64,000 nucleotides of DNA from Pseudomonas sp. (GCF_030150285.1 NZ_JASLGE010000074.1:1-64000), one strand, 5' to 3'. Positions 27,151 through 37,405 are shown, numbered from the stretch's first letter. The notes: a model not told the origin generated them from the sequence alone. Program-made: numbers and translations.

Positions 27151-29343
27151 ATGGAAGGCTCATCATTTTTAAGTCTGTTGAAGGACGCGAGTGCGGAACA
27201 GCTGACAGCCCCGGTGTTGGTGGTCAGTGTTGTGCTGTTTTTACTTGTGGTATTCGTCTTCCGCTACGTATGGCCCTCCTTGAAGCTGGCTAAAAGTCTC
27301 GCAGAGCTCAAGGTTGCCCTTAAAAAGGCCAAAACATTTGCACCTGCGCAGCGCCGCTCTGAACTTCAACGAATTTTTGTGGGCAGTTCGCTTGAGCATT
27401 CCTGGGATGAGTACTCGGAAACGCTGCACGACCAGTATGAGTTTCGCGAGGGTGAGCAAGTCTTGGTTCGCTCGCGTGCGACGGCCGCCGCGGCTCATTT
27501 TTTCTCGGCTCAAAGTGTTGTCGATACGCCGTTGCGTACGGAGTTTTATAAACACCTTCCCGGCATCCTGACGGGGATCGGTATTGTCGGGACTTTTTTC
27601 GGGCTTATGTTAGGGCTGCAAAGTTTTGATCCCAGTACCCCTGAGTTGGTTAATGCCAGCCTGGATAAGCTGCTAAAAGATGTATTTTTTGCGTTTGTCG
27701 GTTCTGTATTTTCTATCGGAGTTTCAATTCTGGTCACTTTGGTCGAGAAGTGGCGCTTAGGCCGTTGCTATACATTGCTTGAAGGCCTGACCGAGACCCT
27801 AGACAGCCTGTTCGATAGCGGCGTGGGTGAAGAGTATTTGGCTGAACTCGTACGCTCCAGCGCCGAGAGTTCGATTCAGACGCGTCAACTCAAAGACAGC
27901 CTGGTCACGGACTTGCGGGAAATGCTGCAAAACCTTGTCGATACTCAAGTGCGTGAAAGCCTGAAACTGGCTGACACCTTGTCCACGACTTATCGCGATT
28001 CAGGTCAGTTATTGGCTGATCAGGTCAGCGGTGCCATTGAGAACAGCCTCAAGCAGCCCCTCGAAACCATCGCCGGGGCCGTCCAAGCAGCCAGCGGTGC
28101 CCAAACCGGGCAAGTAGAAGGCATTCTAAAAGATGTGTTGGTCGCTTTTATGAACAAGCTGGAAAGCACCTTTGGCCAGCAGTTTAATGGCCTGCACGAC
28201 TTGATGGGGCAATCGGTGGCCGCCATGCAGTCCATGCAACAGGGCTTCTCGACGCTTATCCAAGACATGCGTTCGGCCAGTGATTCGTCCAATCAAACCA
28301 GCTCGACGATGATTGCGCAGTTGCTGACGGACATGCATTTGGCCCAGAACGCCATGCAGGCGGGCATGAGTGAGATGTTGGCGCATTTGCAGGAGTCCGT
28401 GGCGCGTATCGGCAATGAAGGTGAAGGCGCGGGCCAGCGTATGGCGCAGCAGATGGAAAAACTGTTCGCTGACAGTGAAGCCCGCCAACAAACCATGGCT
28501 GAACACCTGCAGGCGTTTGTCGAGTCTATCCAGCAGAATATTGGTCATGGCCAAGAAGCGACCATGTCAAAAATCGCAGGCTCGGTGGATGTCCTCGGCG
28601 AACAGCTTTCGGCGGTGTTCTCGCAACTTGAGCGTGGTCAGCAGCAGATGGACCAATCGACGCGCGCGGCGCAAGCCGACTTGCATCAAGGCACGCGGGA
28701 TCTGGTCGGTGGCCTGGATGAGCAAGTCAAAGCCCTGCTACAAACGGTGGGGGCGCAGCAGCAGGCGGCGCAAGACACGGTCAAGGCACTGAGTGCGCAA
28801 ACCGAGCAGCATTTACAGAGTATGCAGGTGGGCGCCGATAAAATGCGCGCCGCAGCTGAGCGATTTGAAACTGCAGGCCACAGTGTAACCAAGGCCAGCG
28901 ACTCGACAGCCAACTTGATGGGGGCTGTTCAGGTGGCAGGGGCTGAGTTGGGCCAGGCAACCCGCGAGCTTACGGCCGTGGTGTCGGACTATCGCAATAA
29001 CCGCGAAGCACTGGCCACAACCTTGGCCGTGATTGAAGGGGTGGTAGCCAGTGCTCACGGTGAAGCCAGCGGCCGCAGCCAGTATTTGCAAGACCTCAAA
29101 GCGCAGAGCGAGCGTTTGCAAGCGATGAACCGTGAAGTGTACGAGTACCTCGACAACATCAGCGGTGTACTGGGCAATGGGTTTAAAGCGTTTGGCGATG
29201 GCATGGACGATGTCCTGCGCCGGACACTGGGCAACCTGGACCTTGAACTGGATAAAGCCGTCAAGAGTATTGCTGCAGGGGTCGATGGGGTGAAGGAAAG
29301 CATCGAAGATTTCAGTGATGTCATGGAAAAAATCAGGTCGTAA
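27151..29343 (+). CDS. zorA: Zorya system motor protein ZorA
   Basis: I place the start at 27151 because AAAGGTG lies five bases upstream. An ATG at 27133 has no ribosome site. The 730-residue product has MotA/ExbB-like membrane segments: VLVVSVVLFLLVVFVFRY near the start, then GILTGIGIVGTFFGLMLGL and FAFVGSVFSIGVSILVTLV. A cytoplasmic tail of about 500 residues follows, rich in Gln, Ala and Met, forming a long helical coiled tail. ZorA forms a pentamer around a ZorB dimer and is driven by the proton gradient. It is the first gene of a complete zorABCD unit. Confidence 0.92.
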   Translation: MEGSSFLSLLKDASAEQLTAPVLVVSVVLFLLVVFVFRYVWPSLKLAKSLAELKVALKKAKTFAPAQRRSELQRIFVGSSLEHSWDEYSETLHDQYEFREGEQVLVRSRATAAAAHFFSAQSVVDTPLRTEFYKHLPGILTGIGIVGTFFGLMLGLQSFDPSTPELVNASLDKLLKDVFFAFVGSVFSIGVSILVTLVEKWRLGRCYTLLEGLTETLDSLFDSGVGEEYLAELVRSSAESSIQTRQLKDSLVTDLREMLQNLVDTQVRESLKLADTLSTTYRDSGQLLADQVSGAIENSLKQPLETIAGAVQAASGAQTGQVEGILKDVLVAFMNKLESTFGQQFNGLHDLMGQSVAAMQSMQQGFSTLIQDMRSASDSSNQTSSTMIAQLLTDMHLAQNAMQAGMSEMLAHLQESVARIGNEGEGAGQRMAQQMEKLFADSEARQQTMAEHLQAFVESIQQNIGHGQEATMSKIAGSVDVLGEQLSAVFSQLERGQQQMDQSTRAAQADLHQGTRDLVGGLDEQVKALLQTVGAQQQAAQDTVKALSAQTEQHLQSMQVGADKMRAAAERFETAGHSVTKASDSTANLMGAVQVAGAELGQATRELTAVVSDYRNNREALATTLAVIEGVVASAHGEASGRSQYLQDLKAQSERLQAMNREVYEYLDNISGVLGNGFKAFGDGMDDVLRRTLGNLDLELDKAVKSIAAGVDGVKESIEDFSDVMEKIRS

Positions 29344-29355
29344 TGGAGGCTACCC

Positions 29356-30099
29356 ATGTTTGGTAAACAGATGCCTTCGGCGACGCGTCAGAAAGATGAA
29401 GGCGAAAAGCCGTTCTGGATATCCTTCGCTGACCTGATGACGGCGATGATGATCTTGTTTTTGGTGGTGATGGTCGCGTCCTTGAGCTCGGTGACCCAAC
29501 GCATCAAGCAGGCTGAGCAAGGTGAGAAGCAACGCACCCAGGATATTGGGCGGTTGTGCGAGCGTCTTCAGCTCACTGCCAAAAACTCAAACACGACGAT
29601 CCTGGTGGACTGCAAAGACAATCGCATCAGCTTCGGTGAAGCGGGGCGTTTTGGGCATAACCTCTATTCGCTGAATGCACAGGGTCAAAACGCCCTGCAA
29701 GAAGTGGTGCCTTTGATCCTCGATGCGGCAGACAGTGAAGAAGGGCGTAAGTGGTTCAAACAAGTGGTAATTGAGGGTTTTACCGACACGGTCGGTTCTT
29801 ATCTGTACAACTTGCATTTGTCCTTGCAGCGCTCCGAGTGGGTGATGTGCAGCCTGCTCGATAGCCGTAGCCCGCTGCAAATTGGTCTGTCCGCCGAACG
29901 CCAACAGCAGATTCGCTCGATGTTTCTGGCCGGGGGGGTGTCTTTCAACAATGCCAAGGGCACCAATGAAGAAAGCCGCCGGGTCGAATTGAGAATGCAG
30001 TTCTATGGTTTGAAGGAGAAGGAGGGGGCGTTGGTACCGGAAGTACCGGTTTTTACTAACATTGAAGCTGAAAGGTGTCAGTTGGCGATGTCGCGATGA
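29356..30099 (+). CDS. zorB: Zorya system stator protein ZorB
   Basis: The 247-residue protein starts 12 bases after zorA with a ribosome site (GGAGG) in between. It has the MotB-like signature FADLMTAMMILFLVVMV, in which Asp26 is the proton-carrying residue, and a single membrane helix. An OmpA-like peptidoglycan-binding domain follows (VVIEGFTDTVGSYLYN, then RVELRMQFYG). It anchors the ZorA motor to the cell wall. The stop codon shares four bases with the zorC start, so the two are translationally coupled. Confidence 0.92.
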   Translation: MFGKQMPSATRQKDEGEKPFWISFADLMTAMMILFLVVMVASLSSVTQRIKQAEQGEKQRTQDIGRLCERLQLTAKNSNTTILVDCKDNRISFGEAGRFGHNLYSLNAQGQNALQEVVPLILDAADSEEGRKWFKQVVIEGFTDTVGSYLYNLHLSLQRSEWVMCSLLDSRSPLQIGLSAERQQQIRSMFLAGGVSFNNAKGTNEESRRVELRMQFYGLKEKEGALVPEVPVFTNIEAERCQLAMSR

Positions 30100-31745
30100 G
30101 CGGATCACTTGCAAAGCTGGCAGCGGCCATCGAGTCCCAACTCACCGGCAAACGCATGGGCATGGCCCCAGAGCCTCTGCTGCGTTTCAGCCACTTACAA
30201 GCGGCGAGTCATGAGCTGTATCAGCGCTATGAACGCGCCGAGCAGGCATTGCCGCCGCCACACCTGAAACGACGAGAAGCCATCAACAAGTTCAGAAACG
30301 AACAAAAGCTCAATCCTTCTGAGTGGCGGATGGTGTTTTCAGGTCTGGCCGATAAAAGTGAGCGCGTGGCGCCCATTCTTGAAGAAAGTCAGTTGTATGA
30401 ACGTGTTCACCATCAGGTTCAGGAGCGTATTCGCCAGCGTTCACTGAGCCGGCGCGACTGGCTGGCGTTGTGTTTCAGCTACTTTGGCTATGAGTCCGAG
30501 ATGCCGGATGCCAATTTCAGTTGGTGCACGCTCAGGCAAGATATTAAAGATGGTTTGGAAAGCGTTAAAGGCCGGCAGGTACGTGAAAAGGAATGGATTC
30601 GTATTGTTCAGCAGTACGAAGAGCTATTCACTGACACGGCAGGTGAAGGCCTGGGCGAGCAGATGTTCAACGGCGAAATTGACGATTTGTCGGTGTTGCA
30701 GACCATCGCGCAAATCCCTGACAGCAGTTGGCTGTGGCGGCGAATTTTCAATGTGCTGCTGTCGCGGATTTTTAATCTGGATGATGTGGAGTTTGAGTAC
30801 CGCATAGCCGGTTTTATTGCCCTTGGGACCCAGCACCCTAAATACGTACACGATATTTTAAGTGCTTGTTTGTCGCGCTATTACCTTGCGTCGTTCCGTG
30901 AAAAACCATCATCCATATTGAAGCAAGCCGCTCTGGATAACTGGGGCAGCCCGCAAATGCGCTCCCGAGAAAATCGTTGGCTTCAGCATGTGAAGCCCGA
31001 TGTGTGCGCTATGGTGGTGGCTTGGTTTGCCAAGGAAGATTTGGAGCACTTTTTCAACTTGTTGAAAGGCGATGCTGAAGTCGACCAAGCGCGCTTGTTC
31101 TACTGGCTACGTTTTGCCAATCAAATGAGTTACACGCGCATTGTTATGGGAAGTGGTGCCTGGATTGATCGCAGCCAAGACTTTGTTCATTTTCGTGAGA
31201 AGAACAAAGGCCGTTTGAGTCGTCTTGAGGGTGCGCCGATGCATAACAACGCAGTGGTTATGCAGATTGGGAATTACCTCTTTGTCGAGTTTTCCGGGAC
31301 GGGGAATGCCTGCTTTGTGTACCCGGTGGATACGTGCCCGTTCAATCCGGATAAATTTATGTTGGATTTGAATGACGACCTTAAGCAGCGAGGGCGTAAA
31401 CCTAAGCGTTTATTACATACGCCAGTGCCTTATTACCCCAACAAAGTAGAAGGCTGGCTCAGTAAGTTTGACGACGAGTTACGCGCTTTGGGTATCACCC
31501 TCAATGGTCATATTTCTACGCAGCCTGTCCCTCCACCGATGCATGCCACACCGCAGTCAGTGTCTATTGAGGGTAAGGTTGGAACTGCTTTGGTAGGCAT
31601 TCCCCATACTCTGCATGACACGCGGGCCAAAGGCGGCGCGTTTTACGTACAACTGGAGCGCCCAGATCCAACCGCGATGGCAGATTTGCACCGGTTAGGT
31701 TTTAAGCAGGTTAACGATCAGCCTTTGCGGTTCTGGAGACATTGA
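30096..31745 (+). CDS. zorC: Zorya system protein ZorC
   Basis: The 549-residue protein starts at 30096 in an ATGA overlap with zorB. An upstream GTG at 30075 is less likely. ZorC is the type I-specific cytoplasmic component (EH-signature family), a mostly helical protein thought to bind DNA and work with ZorD when the ZorAB motor signals phage injection. Visible features are basic helices early (HLKRREAINKFRNEQKLNPSEWR) and a central all-helical domain. Its presence together with a ZorD helicase, and the absence of ZorE, makes the system type I. Confidence 0.88.
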   Translation: MSGSLAKLAAAIESQLTGKRMGMAPEPLLRFSHLQAASHELYQRYERAEQALPPPHLKRREAINKFRNEQKLNPSEWRMVFSGLADKSERVAPILEESQLYERVHHQVQERIRQRSLSRRDWLALCFSYFGYESEMPDANFSWCTLRQDIKDGLESVKGRQVREKEWIRIVQQYEELFTDTAGEGLGEQMFNGEIDDLSVLQTIAQIPDSSWLWRRIFNVLLSRIFNLDDVEFEYRIAGFIALGTQHPKYVHDILSACLSRYYLASFREKPSSILKQAALDNWGSPQMRSRENRWLQHVKPDVCAMVVAWFAKEDLEHFFNLLKGDAEVDQARLFYWLRFANQMSYTRIVMGSGAWIDRSQDFVHFREKNKGRLSRLEGAPMHNNAVVMQIGNYLFVEFSGTGNACFVYPVDTCPFNPDKFMLDLNDDLKQRGRKPKRLLHTPVPYYPNKVEGWLSKFDDELRALGITLNGHISTQPVPPPMHATPQSVSIEGKVGTALVGIPHTLHDTRAKGGAFYVQLERPDPTAMADLHRLGFKQVNDQPLRFWRH

Positions 31746-34700
31746 TGTTCAAGCGTTTTCTATCAGGGAAAAATCGTCAGACTGGCAATGCGGCTGAGTT
31801 GCCTTTAGTACTTTACTCGGTCGAAGAACAGGGCCTGTGTTACTCCTTGAGTCTGGCTGATCAGGCCGATTCATGGCCATTGGCGCTGTACCTTGATCAG
31901 TTGCAGGAAGAAGAGTTTGCATGCCAACTGAGTGATCGCTGGTTGCTGTCCTGGGATGAGCTTTATCGCTTGATTGAAGATCCCGAGCACCGCAGCAGTC
32001 TGGGGTTATTGGGACTGCCTCCGCTCACAACGTTGACTCCTCAACTGGTGAGTCAAGGTAGCCTGGCCTCACCTGATTTTAAGGTTTCAATCAGTGGTTG
32101 GCGTGATCAAGCCTCGGGTGCCATGGTAGCTGTGCGGCGCACTGGTGCAATGATTGAATATGGCACTCAGACTGAAATGCTGTCTCAGGCCTCATGGCGG
32201 CTACTGGGTGCGGTGCGCCATCTTTACCTGGCGCAGCAGGAAGCTCCCGGCGAACTGACCAACCAGATTGGCTGGTCGAGTATTCGTAGCCTGGCTTTAA
32301 AAGCTGGTGCAGGGATGGACGGTTTTCTGGATAAAACGGTGGTGGTCAAGCCTGAGAGTTTGCGACTGACCCCGCGTAAATCCATGGTGGGTGATACCCC
32401 GGTCATCGAGCTCGTGCCTTCTTTTGAGGGGCAACCTGCCAATTGGCTTTCCAGTTTCGATGGCCAGCAGCAGGTACAGGATCGCTATCGGGTTACCGAC
32501 GATGATGGTTCGCTGACCCATGTGCTGATTGGGCCTGAGGTTAAATCCGTACTGGATTATGTGCATACGTTGCCGGGCCGCCGCGTAGCCGGGGATGATG
32601 CCCTGTCCTTTGTGCGCAATCCTTACAGTGCCTTGGGGGAAAACGCGAGCCAGGTTCTCGACGCCACGGTCTACGAAGAGGGCTTGGTGGCAGCAGGGAT
32701 TTTTTTCCACCGCTTCAGCCTGCACACTCAAGTCGATGAACCAAGCCAACGCATCCAACAGATCACGTTGACCCTTGAGCCGATCGCCCCTACACCACAG
32801 GCTTCGATCGAATTGACGTTTCATGCGGCGTTTGAGTTTGCTCCTTTCGTCAGTGAGCTCGAATTGAAGCTCGCGGCGGGGATGCCAGCCGGATTCTGGC
32901 ACGGGTATGAACTGGAGCTGAGTGACTTCGATTTGCGCCAGTTAGCAGGCATCAAAGAGCTGCTCAAACGCTGGCAAAGTGAAGCCATGGGCGCTGAGTT
33001 CGATTCGGTGCTGGATTTATCGCAGTACGGCGATCGAGTGACGGGTATTGGTGAAGCGGAGCGCATTAGCTCCCCCTTTCTGGTCAAAGAGGCCACCGAG
33101 AACTGGTTGCCTAAAGACATTGCCGACTTGGCACAGGGGGCTGAAGCATTCGGTCGTTGGGACCCCTCTGACAGGGCCCAGTTTGACGACTTCGCGCAAC
33201 GCTTGGAGGACGCTCGTGCCAACGGCGAGCAGACCGTGTTATTGCCCGAGTCAACAATTGAACTTGCATTACCGGCGGCACAGCAACTGCTTGACGTTTG
33301 GTCGCAAAAAATCGCCCCGGTTCCAACGCCTAAACCAGACGTGGAAAAGATCGGGCGTGCGGTTCTGCAAATCGGTCAGAATATCGATGAGCCCAACTAC
33401 GTTCAGTTACGCCAAGAAGCATTGCTTGCAGGGCTTGATGCTGTGCCGCAATTGCCCACATTGCTTCAGCCCCACGTGGTGCTAAGGGATCATCAGTTGC
33501 AAGGGGTGGCCTGGCTTCAGCACTTGTTCAAGTTGTCACCCACCGATGTATCGGGCTGTTTGTTGGCAGATGACATGGGCCTGGGCAAGACCATTCAATT
33601 GCTGACTTTTCTGGTTTGGTATCTCGAGGCCTATCCACAGGACAAACCAGTATTGATCGTTGCGCCAGTGTCATTGCTGGATAACTGGGAGCGCGAGCTT
33701 GGTCAGTTCTTTTATGCTGACGCATTGCCAGTGCTCAAACTCTATGGCGCTGCGTTGAGCGCGGTGAAGTTTAAAAAGGACGAAATACCCGCTGATATCA
33801 AAGCCAAGGGCATTAAAAACCTTCTACGCCCGGGCTGGCTTGGTGGTGCCCGAATTGTGCTGACCACTTACGAAACCCTTCGTGACCAAGAATTCTCACT
33901 GGCGCGTCAGCAATGGTCCATTGTGGTGTGTGATGAGGCGCAAAAACTCAAGAACCCTGCGGCCCTGGTGACCCAAGCGATCAAGGCGATCCCAGCACGT
34001 TTTCGTGTTGCGTGCACCGGCACACCGGTTGAAAACTCGCTGATCGATCTCTGGTGTTTGTTCGACTTTATTCAGCCCGGCTTTTTGGGTGGATTGAACC
34101 AGTTTGGTCGTGAGTATCAGCGTCCGATTGAAGCTGCCCTCGAGCGCGATACGGTTGCTCTTGAGCGACTGCGAAAACTCATAGAACCGCAGACGCTACG
34201 CCGGACTAAGCAAGACGTCGCCAAGGACTTGCCGGCAAAAATTGAAGACCGCGGGTGTCGCTCGCTGACCATGCATGGTCTTCAGCGTGACCTGTATCTA
34301 TCCGAAGTGTCGGCCTATAGCCGTAAGCAGCAAATCGAAGAGCAACTGGATCAGAAAAGTTCAGGCATGTTGGGTTTGCTGCATAAGCTGAAATTGATTT
34401 GCGCCCACCCCTATAGCGTGCAGCCGGATGCCCGTTTACGTGAGCACTCACCAAAAATGCAGTGGCTGATGCGCACGCTGGAAAATATCAAGGCCGCAGG
34501 TCAGGGGGACAAGGTCATCGTCTTTACCGAACTTCGTGACATACAGCGGGAACTGCAACATGCCATTCAAGAGCGTTTCGGCTTGCGTGCCACGGTGATT
34601 AATGGCGATACCAGTACGAGCAGCGAGAGTGCCATAAGTCGCCAGAAGTTGATTGATCAGTTTCAGGCGCAACCTGGCTTTGGTGTGATCATTTTGTCGA

Positions 34701-34993
34701 CTATTGCGGTTGGCTTTGGTGTCAACGTTCAGGCGGCGAACCATGTTATCCACTTTACGCGGTGCTGGAACCCGGCAAAGGAGGATCAAGCGACAGATCG
34801 TGCGTATCGAATCGGACAAACCAAGGACGTGCATGTGTATTACCCGACCGTGCTGGACAGTGGAATGACCACCTTTGAGGCCACGCTGGATCAATTGCTC
34901 AGTAAACGTCGAGAGTTGGCTCAGGATATGTTGAGTGCAGCGTCTGATATTCAGATATCAGATTTTGATCAGCTACTTGAAACTCAGAAGTGA
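31745..34993 (+). CDS. zorD: Zorya system SNF2-like helicase ZorD
   Basis: The 1082-residue product overlaps zorC by one base (TGATG). The N-terminal half is an uncharacterised regulatory region. From about residue 585 there is a full SNF2 helicase: LLADDMGLGKTIQLL (motif I near residue 615), VVCDEAQKLKNP (motif II), VACTGTPVENS (III), and C-terminal motifs IVFTEL and TDRAYRIGQTKDVHVYY. ZorD is the effector that attacks invading DNA. All helicase motifs are present. It closes the zorABCD operon. Confidence 0.92.
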   Translation: MFKRFLSGKNRQTGNAAELPLVLYSVEEQGLCYSLSLADQADSWPLALYLDQLQEEEFACQLSDRWLLSWDELYRLIEDPEHRSSLGLLGLPPLTTLTPQLVSQGSLASPDFKVSISGWRDQASGAMVAVRRTGAMIEYGTQTEMLSQASWRLLGAVRHLYLAQQEAPGELTNQIGWSSIRSLALKAGAGMDGFLDKTVVVKPESLRLTPRKSMVGDTPVIELVPSFEGQPANWLSSFDGQQQVQDRYRVTDDDGSLTHVLIGPEVKSVLDYVHTLPGRRVAGDDALSFVRNPYSALGENASQVLDATVYEEGLVAAGIFFHRFSLHTQVDEPSQRIQQITLTLEPIAPTPQASIELTFHAAFEFAPFVSELELKLAAGMPAGFWHGYELELSDFDLRQLAGIKELLKRWQSEAMGAEFDSVLDLSQYGDRVTGIGEAERISSPFLVKEATENWLPKDIADLAQGAEAFGRWDPSDRAQFDDFAQRLEDARANGEQTVLLPESTIELALPAAQQLLDVWSQKIAPVPTPKPDVEKIGRAVLQIGQNIDEPNYVQLRQEALLAGLDAVPQLPTLLQPHVVLRDHQLQGVAWLQHLFKLSPTDVSGCLLADDMGLGKTIQLLTFLVWYLEAYPQDKPVLIVAPVSLLDNWERELGQFFYADALPVLKLYGAALSAVKFKKDEIPADIKAKGIKNLLRPGWLGGARIVLTTYETLRDQEFSLARQQWSIVVCDEAQKLKNPAALVTQAIKAIPARFRVACTGTPVENSLIDLWCLFDFIQPGFLGGLNQFGREYQRPIEAALERDTVALERLRKLIEPQTLRRTKQDVAKDLPAKIEDRGCRSLTMHGLQRDLYLSEVSAYSRKQQIEEQLDQKSSGMLGLLHKLKLICAHPYSVQPDARLREHSPKMQWLMRTLENIKAAGQGDKVIVFTELRDIQRELQHAIQERFGLRATVINGDTSTSSESAISRQKLIDQFQAQPGFGVIILSTIAVGFGVNVQAANHVIHFTRCWNPAKEDQATDRAYRIGQTKDVHVYYPTVLDSGMTTFEATLDQLLSKRRELAQDMLSAASDIQISDFDQLLETQK

Positions 34994-35027
34994 GCATGAT
35001 TATTGCTTATGTGGAGATTCAAACTGG

Positions 35028-35049
35028 GTAGATTGGGTCATCAATCTAC
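35028..35049 (+). terminator. Hairpin after zorD
   Basis: GTAGATTG and CAATCTAC form an 8-base stem with a 6-base loop, 35 bases after the zorD stop. The sequence after it is not a clean T-run, so this is a possible rather than a certain intrinsic terminator. Confidence 0.4.
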
Positions 35050-35191
35050 TGGTCTGTCTCTTTGATTGGTTTCACGAGCAGTGTTTTCAGGTTTGAACCT
35101 GTATGTGTAGCAACTTAGGCTTGATCTGACAGACACTGGATGTTGGGTGGTGACTGTCAGGTAAGGCTCAGGCAAGAGGGTAGGGGCTTGA

Positions 35192-35518
35192 CTATATAAT
35201 GATATCCATACGTGGGCCGAGTCCGTCGACAAGTAAAGAAATATCGGCTCGTATCTCGCAACGCGCTTTATAGGCATCAATGACACCTCTCAGCTCACGA
35301 TCGATAATGTCCCTTGCTTCCTCTCTTTTTTCACAGACTGTTTCCGTTGTCAGTGCTAACCGACCGGAAAAAGTGGTTTCGACAGTGGAGAGCTTACTCC
35401 AGTCAGGGCTCTGTATGTTGGCGATGCCTTTTCTTACTTTGTCAGCTGCTTTGGCTGCATTATCAGTGCCCTCAATCGGGGAAATCGAATAAGTGAATAG
35501 GAAGTGGTGTTTTATCAT
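35192..35518 (-). CDS. Small hypothetical protein next to the integrase
   Basis: The 108-residue protein starts MIKHHFLFTYSIS and has an AAGG site about nine bases before the ATG. It has an alternating beta and amphipathic-helix pattern and no membrane segment. Small proteins with a similar opening occur in integrative elements, but I cannot name the family. It lies alone between zorD, which converges on it, and the integrase gene. A regulatory or antirestriction role would fit the position but is not shown by the sequence. Confidence 0.55.
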   Translation of the reverse strand: MIKHHFLFTYSISPIEGTDNAAKAADKVRKGIANIQSPDWSKLSTVETTFSGRLALTTETVCEKREEARDIIDRELRGVIDAYKARCEIRADISLLVDGLGPRMDIII

Positions 35519-35989
35519 TTGTTTCGACCTTATGCTGTAATGGCTAATTGTGCCGTGCGCTGTGCTCGGTTTAGAGTGACAGTATCATTTTAGGCCGGAA
35601 TGAAAGTGCTTTTTCTTATCTGGCTTGATATAAAAATGTATTCAATTGTTTGTGTAGCTATGTTTTTGTTTGGTCGATATTTTTAGGGTTTTTGATGTTT
35701 CTCATTCTGATGTCATACGGTTTGAAATTGGTTGTTGAATTTGATGTTGAAATGATGTCTGTGTTTTTTAGTAGCGTTAAAATTTAAATGTGAGCAATGT
35801 TTGGTAAGTATTTCTCAACTGCTTATTCCGTAAAAATTTGTATCTTGCTATGTTCTGGCCTGATCAGAGTCATCGCTCGAGTCGGCGACTCCACTGAGAC
35901 CTTGAACATTTTGAGAAAACCGGACGCCAAAGCTTCATTAAGAGGGTTGCAATCGCTGGAGCCTAAGGCGTGTGCTTCCGCAAGACTGA
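35519..35989. other. AT-rich gap of 471 bases between small gene and integrase
   Basis: Base composition drops sharply, especially around 35620-35830, compared with the neighbouring genes. No coding signal is convincing. A 121-codon frame at 35797 is a shadow of the integrase 3' end. The AT-rich stretch may hold the promoter of the leftward small gene. Confidence 0.5.
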
Positions 35990-37405
35990 TTAATACGTTA
36001 GCGACAGTTGAGGATCATCTTGTGGCGAGGCGTACAAAATTTCTTGCAATCGCTCCCCCAGTAAGTCCCAAGCCCGTTTTTTCTCCTGCGCATAGTCATA
36101 ATGCAGGTAATGCCGTCTCACTCGAGACCCGGCCAGAACATGGTTTTGGCAGCGATCAATAACATCCAGACTAACCTCCAATGCTTGCATCATGGTAGCT
36201 CCGGTGCGTCTCATATCATGAGGTGTCCAGCATCCGTTTTGACCATTGGCGAGCACCAAGGTGTTGTCATGACAACGACGGGAGAGGGGCTTACGCAGCT
36301 TGAACTGCGCTTGCCGATCACCAATTTGTTTGCTGACGACCTTACTGTCGACAGGCCCTTCATTATTTTTCGCCGGGAAGCACCAGGGAGTATGGCCTGT
36401 TAATTCATGCAGCTTTTTGAAGGACTCAAGCGCAAAAACTGAAAGGAATACATGGAGGTCCTGTTTTTTGCCCCGAGGGCCTTTTACATTTTCGCTGGGG
36501 ATTAGCCAGGTATGGTTTTCTAGGTCAACATTCCTCCACTCAGCCTTGAGCAGTTCGCCAATGCGGCACAGGGTGGCTAAGCAGATCCATAGTGCTAGTT
36601 GCGTCTCTTTTTTCAAGGGCCGTATACCGTCATATTTTTGGCCGGCGGGTAGGGCTGCGTAATCGGCCGTCATCTCTCTGAATCTATCGCTCAGTTCAAG
36701 CAGTTCAGCCGGTGACAGGATGCGGCTGCGTTCTGTTTCATAATCAGCGGGTATGAGATTGGCGATATCGACTAATTCAGTCGGATTGCCATCGATCATC
36801 AGAGCGCGCCAAGGCTGACGTTTGCTGGCCCACTTGAACATTTGGGTAACGTCCGCAAAAAAGCCGATCGCTTGTCGGTTGGCCTCGCGCGCAAAAATGT
36901 TGCGCAGGGCATTGCGTAAATCATGTTCGGTAATTTCACGCAGAGGGATTTTGCCCAGTACCGGGTAAAGATCTTTGGCGAAGCGACGGCCGAGCTCGGC
37001 GTTATTATCCTTTCTGGCGACGCCATTAAGCAGCCATTCTTGCGCGAGGTCGTATACGGTCAGCTCTTGTTTTTTTAGGGTTTCGGCCAGGGCTAATTGT
37101 TCGGCAGCTTCGGTTTTTCGTTGATGGCGATCAAAGCGTTTTTGTTCGTTGGGGTTAAGTCCAAGTGCGATGCACTGGCGTGCGTTATCCCTGATTTCGC
37201 GTATGGCTTTCAAATCTGCGCCTGGCCAAGTGCCGCACGCATGACGTGAGTACTTACCCTCCCAACGAAATTGATAGTAGAAAGACAACGAGATGCCTTT
37301 CTGTGTGAGCACCACTTTGGCAGACAGGCCACCTTCGTCCCTTATCGTTTTTCCTGCATCCGCAATTGTTAGTGCCTGGAGGTATTTGACGGTGAGTTTG
37401 GACAT
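35990..37405 (-). CDS. Tyrosine recombinase (island integrase)
   Basis: The 471-residue protein has the N-terminal DUF4102-like arm-binding domain (GLSAKVVLTQKGISLSFYYQF). The SAM-like core-binding region follows (LTVYDLAQEWLLNG). The catalytic domain has the first Arg in LATLCRIGELLKAEW, HxxR in PHDMRRTGATMM, and a C-terminal His/Tyr segment (HYLHYDYAQEKKRAW). Catalysis should be intact. It is read away from the att site at 37584-37627, 178 bases upstream of its start. This makes it the integrase of the element to its left and so the likely carrier of the defence genes. Confidence 0.92.
   Translation of the reverse strand: MSKLTVKYLQALTIADAGKTIRDEGGLSAKVVLTQKGISLSFYYQFRWEGKYSRHACGTWPGADLKAIREIRDNARQCIALGLNPNEQKRFDRHQRKTEAAEQLALAETLKKQELTVYDLAQEWLLNGVARKDNNAELGRRFAKDLYPVLGKIPLREITEHDLRNALRNIFAREANRQAIGFFADVTQMFKWASKRQPWRALMIDGNPTELVDIANLIPADYETERSRILSPAELLELSDRFREMTADYAALPAGQKYDGIRPLKKETQLALWICLATLCRIGELLKAEWRNVDLENHTWLIPSENVKGPRGKKQDLHVFLSVFALESFKKLHELTGHTPWCFPAKNNEGPVDSKVVSKQIGDRQAQFKLRKPLSRRCHDNTLVLANGQNGCWTPHDMRRTGATMMQALEVSLDVIDRCQNHVLAGSRVRRHYLHYDYAQEKKRAWDLLGERLQEILYASPQDDPQLSLTY

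Noticed and set aside
35797..36162. 121-codon rightward frame over the integrase 3' end
   Set aside because: More than a third overlaps the integrase in antisense, the rest is AT-rich gap; no ribosome site.
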